DNA of 7,084 bases. It comes from Acuticoccus sp038745295 (lineage in GTDB: Bacteria; Pseudomonadota; Alphaproteobacteria; Rhizobiales; Amorphaceae). The translations under genes and the position numbers were made by a program. Every line of letters starts with the position of its first letter. Position 1 is the stretch's first letter. Positions 1-6,114 of the stretch are shown here, piece by piece. The notes under the pieces were generated by a model. That model had not been told where the DNA came from. It was given only the letters and a program-made list of their open reading frames with translations, and did not search any database. The stretch covers positions 1 through 7,084 of the forward strand of contig JBCDLN010000220.1 of the NCBI GenBank assembly GCA_038745295.1, given 5' to 3'.

Positions 1-110
1 GCAATCCCAACGAGACGGACCCCATCAAGCGTCAAAAGGGTTTTGATGTGCCGGGTACCGATCACCCCTGCGCCCACCACCCCGATAGCAACGTCGCTCA
101 TTTCAGTCAT
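1..110 (-). CDS. Gfo/Idh/MocA-family NAD(P)-dependent oxidoreductase, N-terminal part only
   Basis: Partial gene, cut by the left edge of the window; only about 36 codons are present. The translation begins MTEMSDVAIGVVGAGVIGTR and continues HIKTLLTLDGVRLVGI. This is a Rossmann first strand, a GAGVIG dinucleotide-binding turn (GxGxxG) at about residues 13-18, and the following helix with the His-Ile pair and 'L...DGVRLVGI' second strand usual in Gfo/Idh/MocA enzymes. That family oxidises or reduces sugars, inositols and sugar acids in the cytoplasm. The start is taken at the ATG at 110-108. A second in-frame ATG lies at 101-99, and neither has a clear Shine-Dalgarno sequence. It is the third gene of the minus-strand set, 62 bases after the TIM-barrel gene, so it is probably in the same transcript. 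The family call is good; the substrate is unknown because the catalytic domain is outside the window. Confidence 0.8.
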   Translation of the reverse strand, partial: MTEMSDVAIGVVGAGVIGTRHIKTLLTLDGVRLVGI

Positions 111-172
111 CCGCGAGGGCGGTTTTCGAAGGGGCGAGCCTTGTCCTCGCGCTGCATCCGGCGCGACACGCT

Positions 173-1036
173 CTAGCCAAAGTACTCTTTGAAGGTGGCG
201 ATGTTGGTGCGGAAGCCTTGCTCAAAGTCACCGTTGCCGGGGTGGTAAACGCTTTCATAGGAAATTACCCCAGTGTAGCCGTCAGCCTTGAGCGCGCCCG
301 CCATGGGGCTAAAGTGGCCGGCAAGCTGGCCTTGTCCCATCGGCTTCACCTCAAGGGTTGCTTTGGGCGTATCCACCAGGACGTCCTTGATGTGGATATG
401 GCCCAGATAGCCGCCGCGCATTGTCTCATAGCCATCTGGAAACGCGCGTTCGTGGCACCAGCAATTATTGGCCGGATCCCATAGAATTTTGAGGACGTCT
501 TTGGCGTCCAACTCATCAATAAGACGGCGGGCTGTCCAGCAAGAGTTGACCATGGTCCCATTGCCGGTCTCCACTACGAGGGTGAGGTTCTCAGACCGGG
601 CAAGTTCCACGGCAGGGGCCACCAGCGGGGGCAGACTGTCCCACGCCCCTTTGGCAACGTTCCACTGCTCTGCACCGTGAGAGCCGAAGAGGATCTGCTC
701 CTTTTTGTTGCTCATGATCCTCACAAGGGGCGAGCCAAGCGTGTGGGCCGCCTCCATCACCCGTTTCAGCGCGTCCATATGCTGACTGTGCGCATCATCG
801 CCGGGACGTGACTGGCTGGTGAGGCCGGCAAAGATGTGCCGGGAAAGACACGCAACGGGCATCGCGCGCGCATCAAGCAGCGCCTTGATGGTCCGCACTT
901 CGTCAAGGGTGTGGTCGCCTACTTCTTTGTCCCACACAAATTGGAGTTCGGCGTGGGTGAGGCTGAACTCATCCATCACCGCGAGCGCATGGGCGAGATC
1001 ACGGCTGATACCGTCTGTGATGACGCCAAGCTTCAC
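173..1036 (-). CDS. Sugar phosphate isomerase/epimerase-like TIM-barrel protein (xylose-isomerase-like fold)
   Basis: 287 residues, the usual length for AP-endonuclease-2/xylose-isomerase-like TIM barrels, which isomerise or epimerise sugars, inosose or keto-acids with a divalent metal in the cytoplasm. Likely metal ligands sit at strand ends in family order: Glu156 in 'LVVETGNG', Asp187 in 'ILWDPANN', His215 in 'HIHIKDV' and Glu261 in 'ISYESVYHP'. The 'MGQGQL' stretch near 233-238 corresponds to the usual G-x-G loop after the HIHIKD strand. The start is GTG (1036-1034). It overlaps the stop of the upstream dehydrogenase in the sequence GTGA and is preceded by a very purine-rich Shine-Dalgarno tract (1050-1037). 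This suggests translational coupling, so the two proteins probably act in the same pathway. The family is confident. The reaction is not: hydroxypyruvate-isomerase, inosose-isomerase and 3-keto-sugar-acid roles are all possible. Confidence 0.88.
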   Translation of the reverse strand: MKLGVITDGISRDLAHALAVMDEFSLTHAELQFVWDKEVGDHTLDEVRTIKALLDARAMPVACLSRHIFAGLTSQSRPGDDAHSQHMDALKRVMEAAHTLGSPLVRIMSNKKEQILFGSHGAEQWNVAKGAWDSLPPLVAPAVELARSENLTLVVETGNGTMVNSCWTARRLIDELDAKDVLKILWDPANNCWCHERAFPDGYETMRGGYLGHIHIKDVLVDTPKATLEVKPMGQGQLAGHFSPMAGALKADGYTGVISYESVYHPGNGDFEQGFRTNIATFKEYFG

Positions 1037-1974
1037 CCCTCCCCCTCCCCTTTGACGCGCGCCGCATCGCGATGGAGCTCAGCGCCAGCAATCTCCTCCA
1101 GCACCAAAGTGGTCGCCCAATTGTCGCCACCTGGATGGCGGGTTTTGCCGGCCTGGAAGAGTTGGAGGGCTGTGGTGGCGGTGAAGAGGGGAACGCCGAG
1201 CCGCCGGGCCATGGCGGTGGAGATGGTGAGGTCCTTGTACATGGTGTTGATGTGGCTGCCGGTCCCTTCAAACGCGCGGTCCATGATGTTGCTCAGCGAT
1301 GTGTTGGTGACAACGCAGCCTGCGCTCGAGGTGGAAAAGACGTTGTAGAGCACCTCGCCAGGAACCCCCGCCTTGGCGGCGAGAACGGTGGCCTCGAACG
1401 TGGCTGTGAAGATCGACCCAATGAGCGACTGAAGGCACGCCTTCACGATCTGCCCAGCCGGCGCGGTATCGCCGACCCTGTGTATGGTGGATGAGACCGC
1501 CTCCATGGCAGGGCGGGCGATCGCCAGCGCCTCGTCAGATCCTGCGGCCATCATCGTCAGTGTGCCGCCCTGCGCTCCGGGGAAGCCGCCGCTCACAGGG
1601 CTGTCCACCAGGTGGATACCGCTGCCATCAAGGCCTGCTGCAATGGCTTCGGCCTCGTGGGCGTGGACGGTTGCTGACAAGATGATGACGCTGCCGCGAT
1701 CAAGGGTTGACTTCAGCCCCGGCGCGCCCCCGCCCGGAGCGCCCAAGATCACCTCAGCGGCCTGCGCACCCGTCATCACCATCACAAAGACAACGCTTGT
1801 CCCTTCGCCGACGGCCGAAGGCGCGTTTGCAAGCTCTCCGCCCATCTCTTCAAACGCGCGCATCCGTTGGTCTTTGAGATCGTAGCCTTTGACGGAAAAC
1901 CCAGCCTTCAAGAGATTGCGCGCCAGTCCGGAGCCCATGTCCCCTAAGCCGATCACACCAGCTGTGCCTGCCAT
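1033..1974 (-). CDS. NAD-dependent beta-hydroxyacid dehydrogenase (3-hydroxyisobutyrate / L-threonate dehydrogenase-like)
   Basis: About 313 residues; cytoplasmic 6-phosphogluconate/3-hydroxyisobutyrate dehydrogenase superfamily, which oxidises 3-hydroxy acids. Counting from the ATG at 1974: GLGDMG (9-14) is the dinucleotide loop; Asp32 in 'KGYD' ends strand 2 and points to NAD rather than NADP; DSPVSGG (124-130) is the substrate-binding signature; Lys178 in 'GQIVKACLQ' is the expected catalytic lysine; Lys247-Asp248 ('MYKDL') is the conserved C-domain pair. The residue four after the lysine is Gln182, where classic 3-hydroxyisobutyrate dehydrogenases have Asn. From memory, LtnD/YgbJ-type threonate dehydrogenases also have Gln there, so that subgroup is the better guess. 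The start at 1974 is preferred over the ATG at 1980 because the GGGGAGG at 1987-1981 is 6 bases from the former and touches the latter. It is the first gene of the leftward operon and ends in GEGEG, encoded by the next gene's ribosome-binding tract. Confidence 0.87.
   Translation of the reverse strand: MAGTAGVIGLGDMGSGLARNLLKAGFSVKGYDLKDQRMRAFEEMGGELANAPSAVGEGTSVVFVMVMTGAQAAEVILGAPGGGAPGLKSTLDRGSVIILSATVHAHEAEAIAAGLDGSGIHLVDSPVSGGFPGAQGGTLTMMAAGSDEALAIARPAMEAVSSTIHRVGDTAPAGQIVKACLQSLIGSIFTATFEATVLAAKAGVPGEVLYNVFSTSSAGCVVTNTSLSNIMDRAFEGTGSHINTMYKDLTISTAMARRLGVPLFTATTALQLFQAGKTRHPGGDNWATTLVLEEIAGAELHRDAARVKGEGEG
1037..1050 (-). promoter_or_regulatory. Double purine ribosome binding tract inside the dehydrogenase stop region
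   Basis: The minus strand reads GGGGAGGGGGAGGG directly before the GTG start of the TIM-barrel gene. The first GGGGAGG is 7 bases from that start, a good Shine-Dalgarno distance. The same bases encode the last residues (GEGEG) of the upstream dehydrogenase, whose TGA overlaps the GTG. The arrangement fits coupled translation of the two genes. Confidence 0.7.
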
Positions 1975-1980
1975 GGTCAT

Positions 1981-1987
1981 CCTCCCC
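1981..1987 (-). promoter_or_regulatory. Ribosome binding site that decides the dehydrogenase start
   Basis: On the minus strand the sequence reads GGGGAGG immediately followed by ATGACCATG. Zero spacing makes the first ATG (1980-1978) a poor start. A spacing of 6 bases makes the second ATG (1974-1972) a good one. Only two residues differ between the two proteins. Confidence 0.7.
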
Positions 1988-2093
1988 GAGATTCATTTTT
2001 AGGTAGTCTTGAGCGTTCCTGGCGGTGAGCGCCAGCCCTTGAGCCGATGATTCTGCCCTCGATCTTGAGCCTGAACACACCGCGATGGGCGCG

Positions 2094-2121
2094 GTCCCGG
2101 ACTGCGCAAACGGTCCGGGAC
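2094..2121. repeat. Twin palindromes GTCCCGGAC / GTCCGGGAC, candidate operator
   Basis: GTCCCGGAC (2094-2102) and GTCCGGGAC (2113-2121) are each a 4-1-4 palindrome. They are also perfect reverse complements of each other, separated by 10 bases. Centre-to-centre distance is 19 bp, close to two helical turns. The flanks are partly repeated directly as well (GGTCC-S-GGACT in both). Their place next to the AT-rich core of a divergent promoter region suggests a dimeric regulator binding two adjacent sites. A 9-bp stem-loop in RNA is the alternative. The regulator is not in the window. Confidence 0.55.
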
Positions 2122-2130
2122 TTGCATATA

Positions 2131-2136
2131 TTGACA
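2131..2136 (+). promoter_or_regulatory. Possible -35 element (TTGACA) for the dctPQM operon
   Basis: An exact sigma-70 -35 hexamer lies 52 bases upstream of the dctP start. The bases 17 downstream (2154-2159, TCGAGT) are a poor -10, so either the promoter needs an activator or the hexamer is chance. Confidence 0.35.
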
Positions 2137-2141
2137 TCAGT

Positions 2142-2157
2142 TCGATGGTTGGATCGA
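2142..2157. repeat. Inverted repeat TCGAT-N6-ATCGA in the dctP leader
   Basis: This is a perfect 5-bp inverted repeat with a 6-base spacer, placed between the TTGACA hexamer and the dctP ribosome binding site. If the promoter guess is right it would overlap the -10 region and could be a repressor site. The arms are short, so chance is possible. Confidence 0.3.
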
Positions 2158-2188
2158 GTTAAAGCCCGCACAAAAAGAGAGGGACGAG

Positions 2189-3190
2189 ATGTTTCACTCC
2201 CGCCTGAAGGTTGCAGCTGTAGCGACTATGGCCTTTGCGATGCTTGCCGCAACGGCTGAGGCAGAAACGTGGCGCATGGCCACCAAGCAACCCACCGATA
2301 GCCCTGAAGGTAAGGTATTCGAATACTTTGCAGAAAAAGTCGCCGAATATTCGAATGGTGAGCTTGAAATCAAAGTTTACCCCAACGAACAACTCGGTAA
2401 AACTGACGCTGTCATGGAGCAAATCCAGCAAGGCACAGTTCAGCTTTACGCAGAAGGCTCCACCTACATGCGCAAGTGGGTGCCCGAAATCAGCTGGGTC
2501 AGCGCCGCGTTTTTATTCGATGACCGCGACCACTGGGTCCGCTTTGTCAACTCTGACTTGGTGAAGGGCTGGTACGATACAGCCGCCGCCGAAGCCAAGG
2601 TGGGGATTTTGGGTGAACCGACCGCTATGCTCCGCGGGCCCTACCGCGTCATGGTCGCCAACAAAGACGTTAAATCCTACGACGACATTCAAGGCATCAA
2701 GCTGCGGATGCACCCCGACAAGCTGGCGCATGCGCTGTGGACACACCTTGGCGCAGACGTGAAGACCCTTGCGTGGACCGATGTCTATCAAGCCATCAAC
2801 AAAGACATCGTTGAAGCTGTGAACAGCCCCATCGCGCTGGTGGAATCCATGCGCTTCCACGAGGTGGCTCCCCACGTCATCCGCCATGATGAATACTTCC
2901 AGTCCATTGCGTTCATGATGAACCAAGAGGCGTTCGATGAGCTCTCTCCAGAGCTGCAGGAGGCACTCCTGAAAGCCCACGCCGAAGCGGGCCAGTATTC
3001 TGAAGAAATCATGACCGCGTCAGCCGACGAATCCATTGAAAGGATGAAGGCAGCTGGCGTCACCTTTATTGACGTGGATCGGGATCCTTTTGTGGACTCG
3101 ATGCAAAGTTTTTATGAGGAACTGAAGACGAGCGGGGAACTGCCGGAAGGCTTCCTAGAGCTCGTTGAGGCCACTCGCGCGCAAAGCTGA
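2189..3190 (+). CDS. dctP: TRAP transporter substrate-binding protein DctP
   Basis: 333 residues, normal for DctP-family periplasmic receptors, which capture a carboxylate and hand it to the DctQM permease. A Sec signal peptide is clear: Arg5 and Lys7, a hydrophobic stretch 8-23, and AEA at 23-25 with cleavage likely before Glu26. The mature domain shows family landmarks: 'GKVFEYFAEKVAEYSNGELEI' at about 41-61, 'GPYRVMVANKDVKSYDDIQG' at 150-169, and KLRM at 171-174, whose Arg173 is the expected carboxylate-binding arginine. 'TDVYQAINKDIVEAVNSP' at 197-214 matches the E-x-Y-x-A-L-x-x-G-x-V-D segment. The start has the ribosome binding site GAGAGGGA (2177-2184). It is the first gene of the rightward operon. 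Its 5' half is visibly richer in A/T and in AAA/GAA codons than its neighbours, as often seen in abundantly made binding proteins. Binding of an organic or sugar acid is inferred; the ligand is unknown. Confidence 0.95.
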   Translation: MFHSRLKVAAVATMAFAMLAATAEAETWRMATKQPTDSPEGKVFEYFAEKVAEYSNGELEIKVYPNEQLGKTDAVMEQIQQGTVQLYAEGSTYMRKWVPEISWVSAAFLFDDRDHWVRFVNSDLVKGWYDTAAAEAKVGILGEPTAMLRGPYRVMVANKDVKSYDDIQGIKLRMHPDKLAHALWTHLGADVKTLAWTDVYQAINKDIVEAVNSPIALVESMRFHEVAPHVIRHDEYFQSIAFMMNQEAFDELSPELQEALLKAHAEAGQYSEEIMTASADESIERMKAAGVTFIDVDRDPFVDSMQSFYEELKTSGELPEGFLELVEATRAQS

Positions 3191-3196
3191 GCCGTT

Positions 3197-3760
3197 TTGT
3201 CAGTTACACAACCTGCTGACGGGCCGCTCTGGCGGCTCGTCGTCACAGTCGATCAAGGTCTTGGCGCCATTGCGAAAGTCTTTCTGTGGGGCGCCAACAT
3301 CTGTTTGTTTCTGATGCTCCTTGCCACGGCCACAACCATTGTGTTGCGACCGTTTGGGTTATCCTTCTACTGGCTGTGGCCTTGGTCCATGCAAGTCTTC
3401 GTGTGGATGTCGTTTCTGGGCTTTTTTGCAGTCTACAGGATGCGCAAAGACATCGCCGTTGACTTTGTAATGCGCAAGCTAGGGCCCGGGGCGATGGTGG
3501 CGAGCCGTTACTTTGTGGCGTTCGTGGTCATTGCGGTGATGGCAATCATTTTGCGCGAGGCGCCTTTGGTGCTGGGCCAACAGGTGGGCGTGATTGACGG
3601 GGTCATCACCCCCTGGGGCTGGGAATTGGAGCGCTACACGCTGTCTGTGCCGCTCTTTGCGTCCTGTACGCTCATTCTCATCAATGCCGTGCTCGATATT
3701 GTCAAAGCCCTGCTGGGCTGGCCCGAGCCCACCCCCGACCACTCTGTGGGCGACGAATGA
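3197..3760 (+). CDS. dctQ: TRAP transporter small permease subunit DctQ
   Basis: 187 residues with four hydrophobic segments at roughly 28-50, 60-80, 101-119 and 148-171, the DctQ topology. The segment 'VFVWMSFLGFFAVYRMRKDI' (68-87) followed by 'AVDFV' is the conserved DctQ core (x-W-x-x-F-L-G ... R-x-x-x-I-x-V-D). DctQ partners DctM in the inner membrane in the sodium-driven TRAP permease. The start must be TTG at 3197: the reading frame is the same as that of dctP, whose TGA ends at 3190, and no ATG or GTG occurs in frame before the first membrane helix. There is no clear Shine-Dalgarno sequence, and the gap to dctP is only 6 bases. Translation probably depends on ribosomes finishing dctP, which could keep DctQ well below the receptor. 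Confidence 0.93.
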   Translation: MSVTQPADGPLWRLVVTVDQGLGAIAKVFLWGANICLFLMLLATATTIVLRPFGLSFYWLWPWSMQVFVWMSFLGFFAVYRMRKDIAVDFVMRKLGPGAMVASRYFVAFVVIAVMAIILREAPLVLGQQVGVIDGVITPWGWELERYTLSVPLFASCTLILINAVLDIVKALLGWPEPTPDHSVGDE

Positions 3761-3788
3761 CGCCTCCGACAAAGGTGACCTTAAAGCC

Positions 3789-5078
3789 ATGATGGCAACC
3801 ATCCTCTTCCTTGGCTTTATTGTCATGATCTTGTTGCGGGTGCCCATCTCCATCGCGATCGGCGCGGCGGTGGTGGCAGCCTTTGTGACGTCTGATTTTT
3901 CAGGCGACCTCTACATTATCCCGCAGCAGATTTTGGACGGGGTGGATAAACCCTCCCTCGCGGCCGTCCCCTTCTTCATCATGGCCGGCAACTTGATGAA
4001 TGCGGTGGGAATGACCGACCGCATCTTTGCGTTTGCCTCCGCGCTGGTGGGCCACTTTCGGGCAGGGCTTGCGCAGGTGAACGTCCTATCCTCGATGATT
4101 TTTGCCGGCGTTTCGGGTGCTGCCGTGGCGGATGCTGCAGGGCTCGGCACCATCGAAATCAAAGCCATGAAGGAGCGCGGCTATCGGGCTGAGTTTGCAG
4201 CAGCCGTCACCGTCTGCTCTGCAGTTGTGGGGCCCCTCATCCCACCCTCCATCGGCCTCGTGATTTACGCGTTCTTGGCCCAGCAGTCCGTGGAGCGGAT
4301 GTTTTTGGCGGGGCTCTTGCCGGGCGTCCTCGTCGGCCTATCGCTGATGATGTTCAACCGCTTCCTCGCCATCCGCGAGAATTTTCCCACTCAGCCCAAG
4401 GCCACACGCGCGGAGGTGAAAAGCCATGCCCTTGATGGCTTCCTCGCCCTTGTGGCGCCCGGCATCATCTTGGGCTCCATCCTGTTTGGTGTCGTCACCG
4501 CGACCGAGGCTGGGGTCCTCGCCTGCCTCTACTCCATCGCTCTTGGCCTTGTTTACCGCTCGCTCACCCTCAAGAAGTTTTGGAAAGCGCTCACCGATAC
4601 CATGCTGATGACGACGGTGATCATGATCATCATCGGCTTTTCCATCGCGATGGGCTGGCTCCTTGCTATCGAACAGGTGCCGCAGCAGCTGGGGGACACG
4701 CTCTTTTCCCTCACCACAGATAAGCACGTCTTCCTCGCGCTGATGATGGTGTTCATCATTCTCATTGGCTGTGTGGTTGAAGGGGTTCCTGCAAAGCTCA
4801 TCCTCGTCCCGATGCTTCTTCCAGTGACGGATGCTTACGGGATCGACCGCGTCCACTTCGGCATAATCTTGCAGCTGGGATTGTTGATTGGGATTGTCAC
4901 ACCGCCTATGGGGATCGGCCTTTACATCATGGTTGAGGTGGGGAAGGTGCCGTTTGAGAAGGTGGCGATGGCATGTCTTCCCTTTCTTGTGCCGCTCCTT
5001 CTTGTGTGGATCGCGCTCACCTTCATACCGGGCCTCAGCCTGTGGCTCCCCAACCTCATCCTCGGCCCAAGCCTTTAG
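3789..5078 (+). CDS. dctM: TRAP transporter large permease subunit DctM
   Basis: 429 residues, the standard DctM length, with a dozen or so hydrophobic segments. It is the transport subunit of the TRAP permease in the inner membrane. Family signatures seen: 'PFFIMAGNLM' (61-70), 'GVSGAAVADAAGLGTIEI' (107-124), 'SAVVGPLIPPSIGLVIYAF' (144-162), 'GVVTATEAG' (234-242) and 'GLLIGIVTPPMGIGLYIMV' (364-382). The open frame extends upstream to 3594 inside dctQ, but homology and the membrane helix begin at the ATG at 3789. AGGTGA at 3773-3778 lies 10 bases before it; the ATG at 3792 is the only close alternative. It starts 28 bases after dctQ. The substrate is not deducible from this subunit. Confidence 0.95.
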   Translation: MMATILFLGFIVMILLRVPISIAIGAAVVAAFVTSDFSGDLYIIPQQILDGVDKPSLAAVPFFIMAGNLMNAVGMTDRIFAFASALVGHFRAGLAQVNVLSSMIFAGVSGAAVADAAGLGTIEIKAMKERGYRAEFAAAVTVCSAVVGPLIPPSIGLVIYAFLAQQSVERMFLAGLLPGVLVGLSLMMFNRFLAIRENFPTQPKATRAEVKSHALDGFLALVAPGIILGSILFGVVTATEAGVLACLYSIALGLVYRSLTLKKFWKALTDTMLMTTVIMIIIGFSIAMGWLLAIEQVPQQLGDTLFSLTTDKHVFLALMMVFIILIGCVVEGVPAKLILVPMLLPVTDAYGIDRVHFGIILQLGLLIGIVTPPMGIGLYIMVEVGKVPFEKVAMACLPFLVPLLLVWIALTFIPGLSLWLPNLILGPSL

Positions 5079-5105
5079 CTGAACCCCTGAAGGAGACCGT
5101 CAGAC

Positions 5106-6035
5106 GTGACGTGCGTGATCCGTGTCGGCCCCGCGCGACAGGAATGGTGGCGAGACCATCTTCAAAGCCTCCTGCCTGAAGTCCCTGTGAGAAGCTGGGA
5201 GGATCCCGGCCCCCTCGATGCTGTGCGCTATGCCGTGGTGTGGCGCCCGCCGGCTGGGGGCCTGGCGCGGTTTCCCAACCTTGAAGTCATCGTGTCCATC
5301 GGCGCGGGGATCGACCACATCCTCGTTGACCCAGAGCTGCCGGCAAACGTGCCGATCATTCGCACCACAGGTGATGATCTCACGGTGAGGATGCGCGAAT
5401 ACGTGTGCCTTCATGTGTTGAGGCTCCACCGCAGGCTGCCCGAGATCGAGGCCGGTCAGGCCGTCCGCGAATGGCGGCAAATCGTCAACCCGCCGGCGCA
5501 TCAACGCCGCGTGGGCGTGATGGGCCTCGGCAATTTGGGGGGTGATGCGGCAAAGGCCCTCTCAACGCTGGGCTTTAATGTGGCGGGCTGGTCGCGCAGC
5601 GCCAAGACGCGTGAGGGGGTCACGACGTTTTGCGGCGATGATGGGCTGGCGAACTTTTTAGCCCGGAGCGAGATCTTGGTGTGTCTTCTTCCTCTGACGG
5701 AGGCCACACGGGGGATCTTGTCGGAAAAACTCTTCAACCAGCTCCCCAAAGGAGCCAGCGTGATCAACGCAGCCCGCGGGGAGCATCTGGTTGATGATGA
5801 CCTTTTGGCAGCGCTCGACAGCGGCCAACTCACTGGCGCCACGCTCGACGTGTTTCACACCGAGCCCCTGCCGGCCGAGCACCCCTTCTGGGCGCACCCG
5901 AAGGTGTTGGTGACGCCCCATGTGGCCTCGCTCATTGACCCTGAGGCAGGCGGCAAAATGATTGCGCAAAACCTACGTCGCTTCATTGCCGGTGAGCCGG
6001 TGCCGGACCTTGTGGATCTTGCCAAAGGCTACTGA
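5106..6035 (+). CDS. ghrA: D-2-hydroxyacid dehydrogenase, glyoxylate/hydroxypyruvate reductase A-like
   Basis: 309 residues, near the 312 of E. coli GhrA as I recall it. The family reduces glyoxylate, hydroxypyruvate and similar 2-keto acids in the cytoplasm. The NAD(P) loop is GLGNLG (140-145). 'GWSRS' (161-165) ends strand 2, where Ser-Arg favours NADPH. The catalytic set is complete: Arg224 in 'NAARGEHLVDDDLLAALDSG', Glu253 in 'DVFHTEPLP' and His272 in 'TPHVAS'. The N-terminal 'YAVVWRPP' and C-terminal 'VDLAKGY' also resemble GhrA. The start is GTG at 5106, with AAGGAG at 5090-5095 ten bases ahead; another in-frame GTG at 5115 is less well placed. It lies 27 bases after dctM, so the reductase probably acts on the imported compound or a 2-keto acid made from it. 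The physiological substrate is uncertain. Confidence 0.9.
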   Translation: MTCVIRVGPARQEWWRDHLQSLLPEVPVRSWEDPGPLDAVRYAVVWRPPAGGLARFPNLEVIVSIGAGIDHILVDPELPANVPIIRTTGDDLTVRMREYVCLHVLRLHRRLPEIEAGQAVREWRQIVNPPAHQRRVGVMGLGNLGGDAAKALSTLGFNVAGWSRSAKTREGVTTFCGDDGLANFLARSEILVCLLPLTEATRGILSEKLFNQLPKGASVINAARGEHLVDDDLLAALDSGQLTGATLDVFHTEPLPAEHPFWAHPKVLVTPHVASLIDPEAGGKMIAQNLRRFIAGEPVPDLVDLAKGY

Positions 6036-6114
6036 GCCCCCCAAGCATTACCGCGGGCCGGGAACACCTGAACGATACACCGACACACCCAACACCAGCC
6101 CCACGGAGCGCCCC

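Larger units (their letters stand above)
1981..2188. promoter_or_regulatory. Divergent promoter/operator region between the two operons
   Basis: This is the only space from which both operons can be transcribed outward. It contains an AT-rich core (2125-2137, CATATATTGACAT) that includes a perfect TTGACA (2131-2136) facing dctP. Twin GTCCSGGAC palindromes lie just left of the core, and a TCGAT-N6-ATCGA inverted repeat lies just right of it. A small hairpin (CTGGCG-gtgag-CGCCAG, 2019-2035) lies in the probable leader of the minus-strand operon. No good TATAAT match sits 16-18 bases after TTGACA, and I could not define a convincing minus-strand -35. The promoter positions are therefore a guess, while the presence of a shared control region is well supported by gene orientation. 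Confidence 0.6.

Noticed and set aside
107..157. A 16-codon minus-strand frame (MQREDKARPFENRPRG) whose TGA overlaps the Gfo/Idh ATG.
   Set aside because: The ATGA overlap looks like coupling, but there is no ribosome binding site before the ATG at 157-155 and the peptide matches nothing; chance is likely in a 62-base gap.
2019..2035. Hairpin CTGGCG-gtgag-CGCCAG in the leader of the minus-strand operon as a terminator or riboswitch.
   Set aside because: Only 6 bp, not followed by a T run, and no alternative structure seen; kept only as a mention within the control region.
3594..3788. Upstream extension of the dctM reading frame to an ATG inside dctQ.
   Set aside because: The extra 65 residues are Ser/Pro/Cys-rich out-of-frame dctQ sequence. 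The first DctM helix, normal length and a ribosome binding site all support 3789.
5962..6114. Upstream extension of the RraA-like frame, overlapping the ghrA-like gene by 74 bases.
   Set aside because: The extension has no family similarity, and GGAG six bases before the ATG at 6115 gives a normal-length protein.
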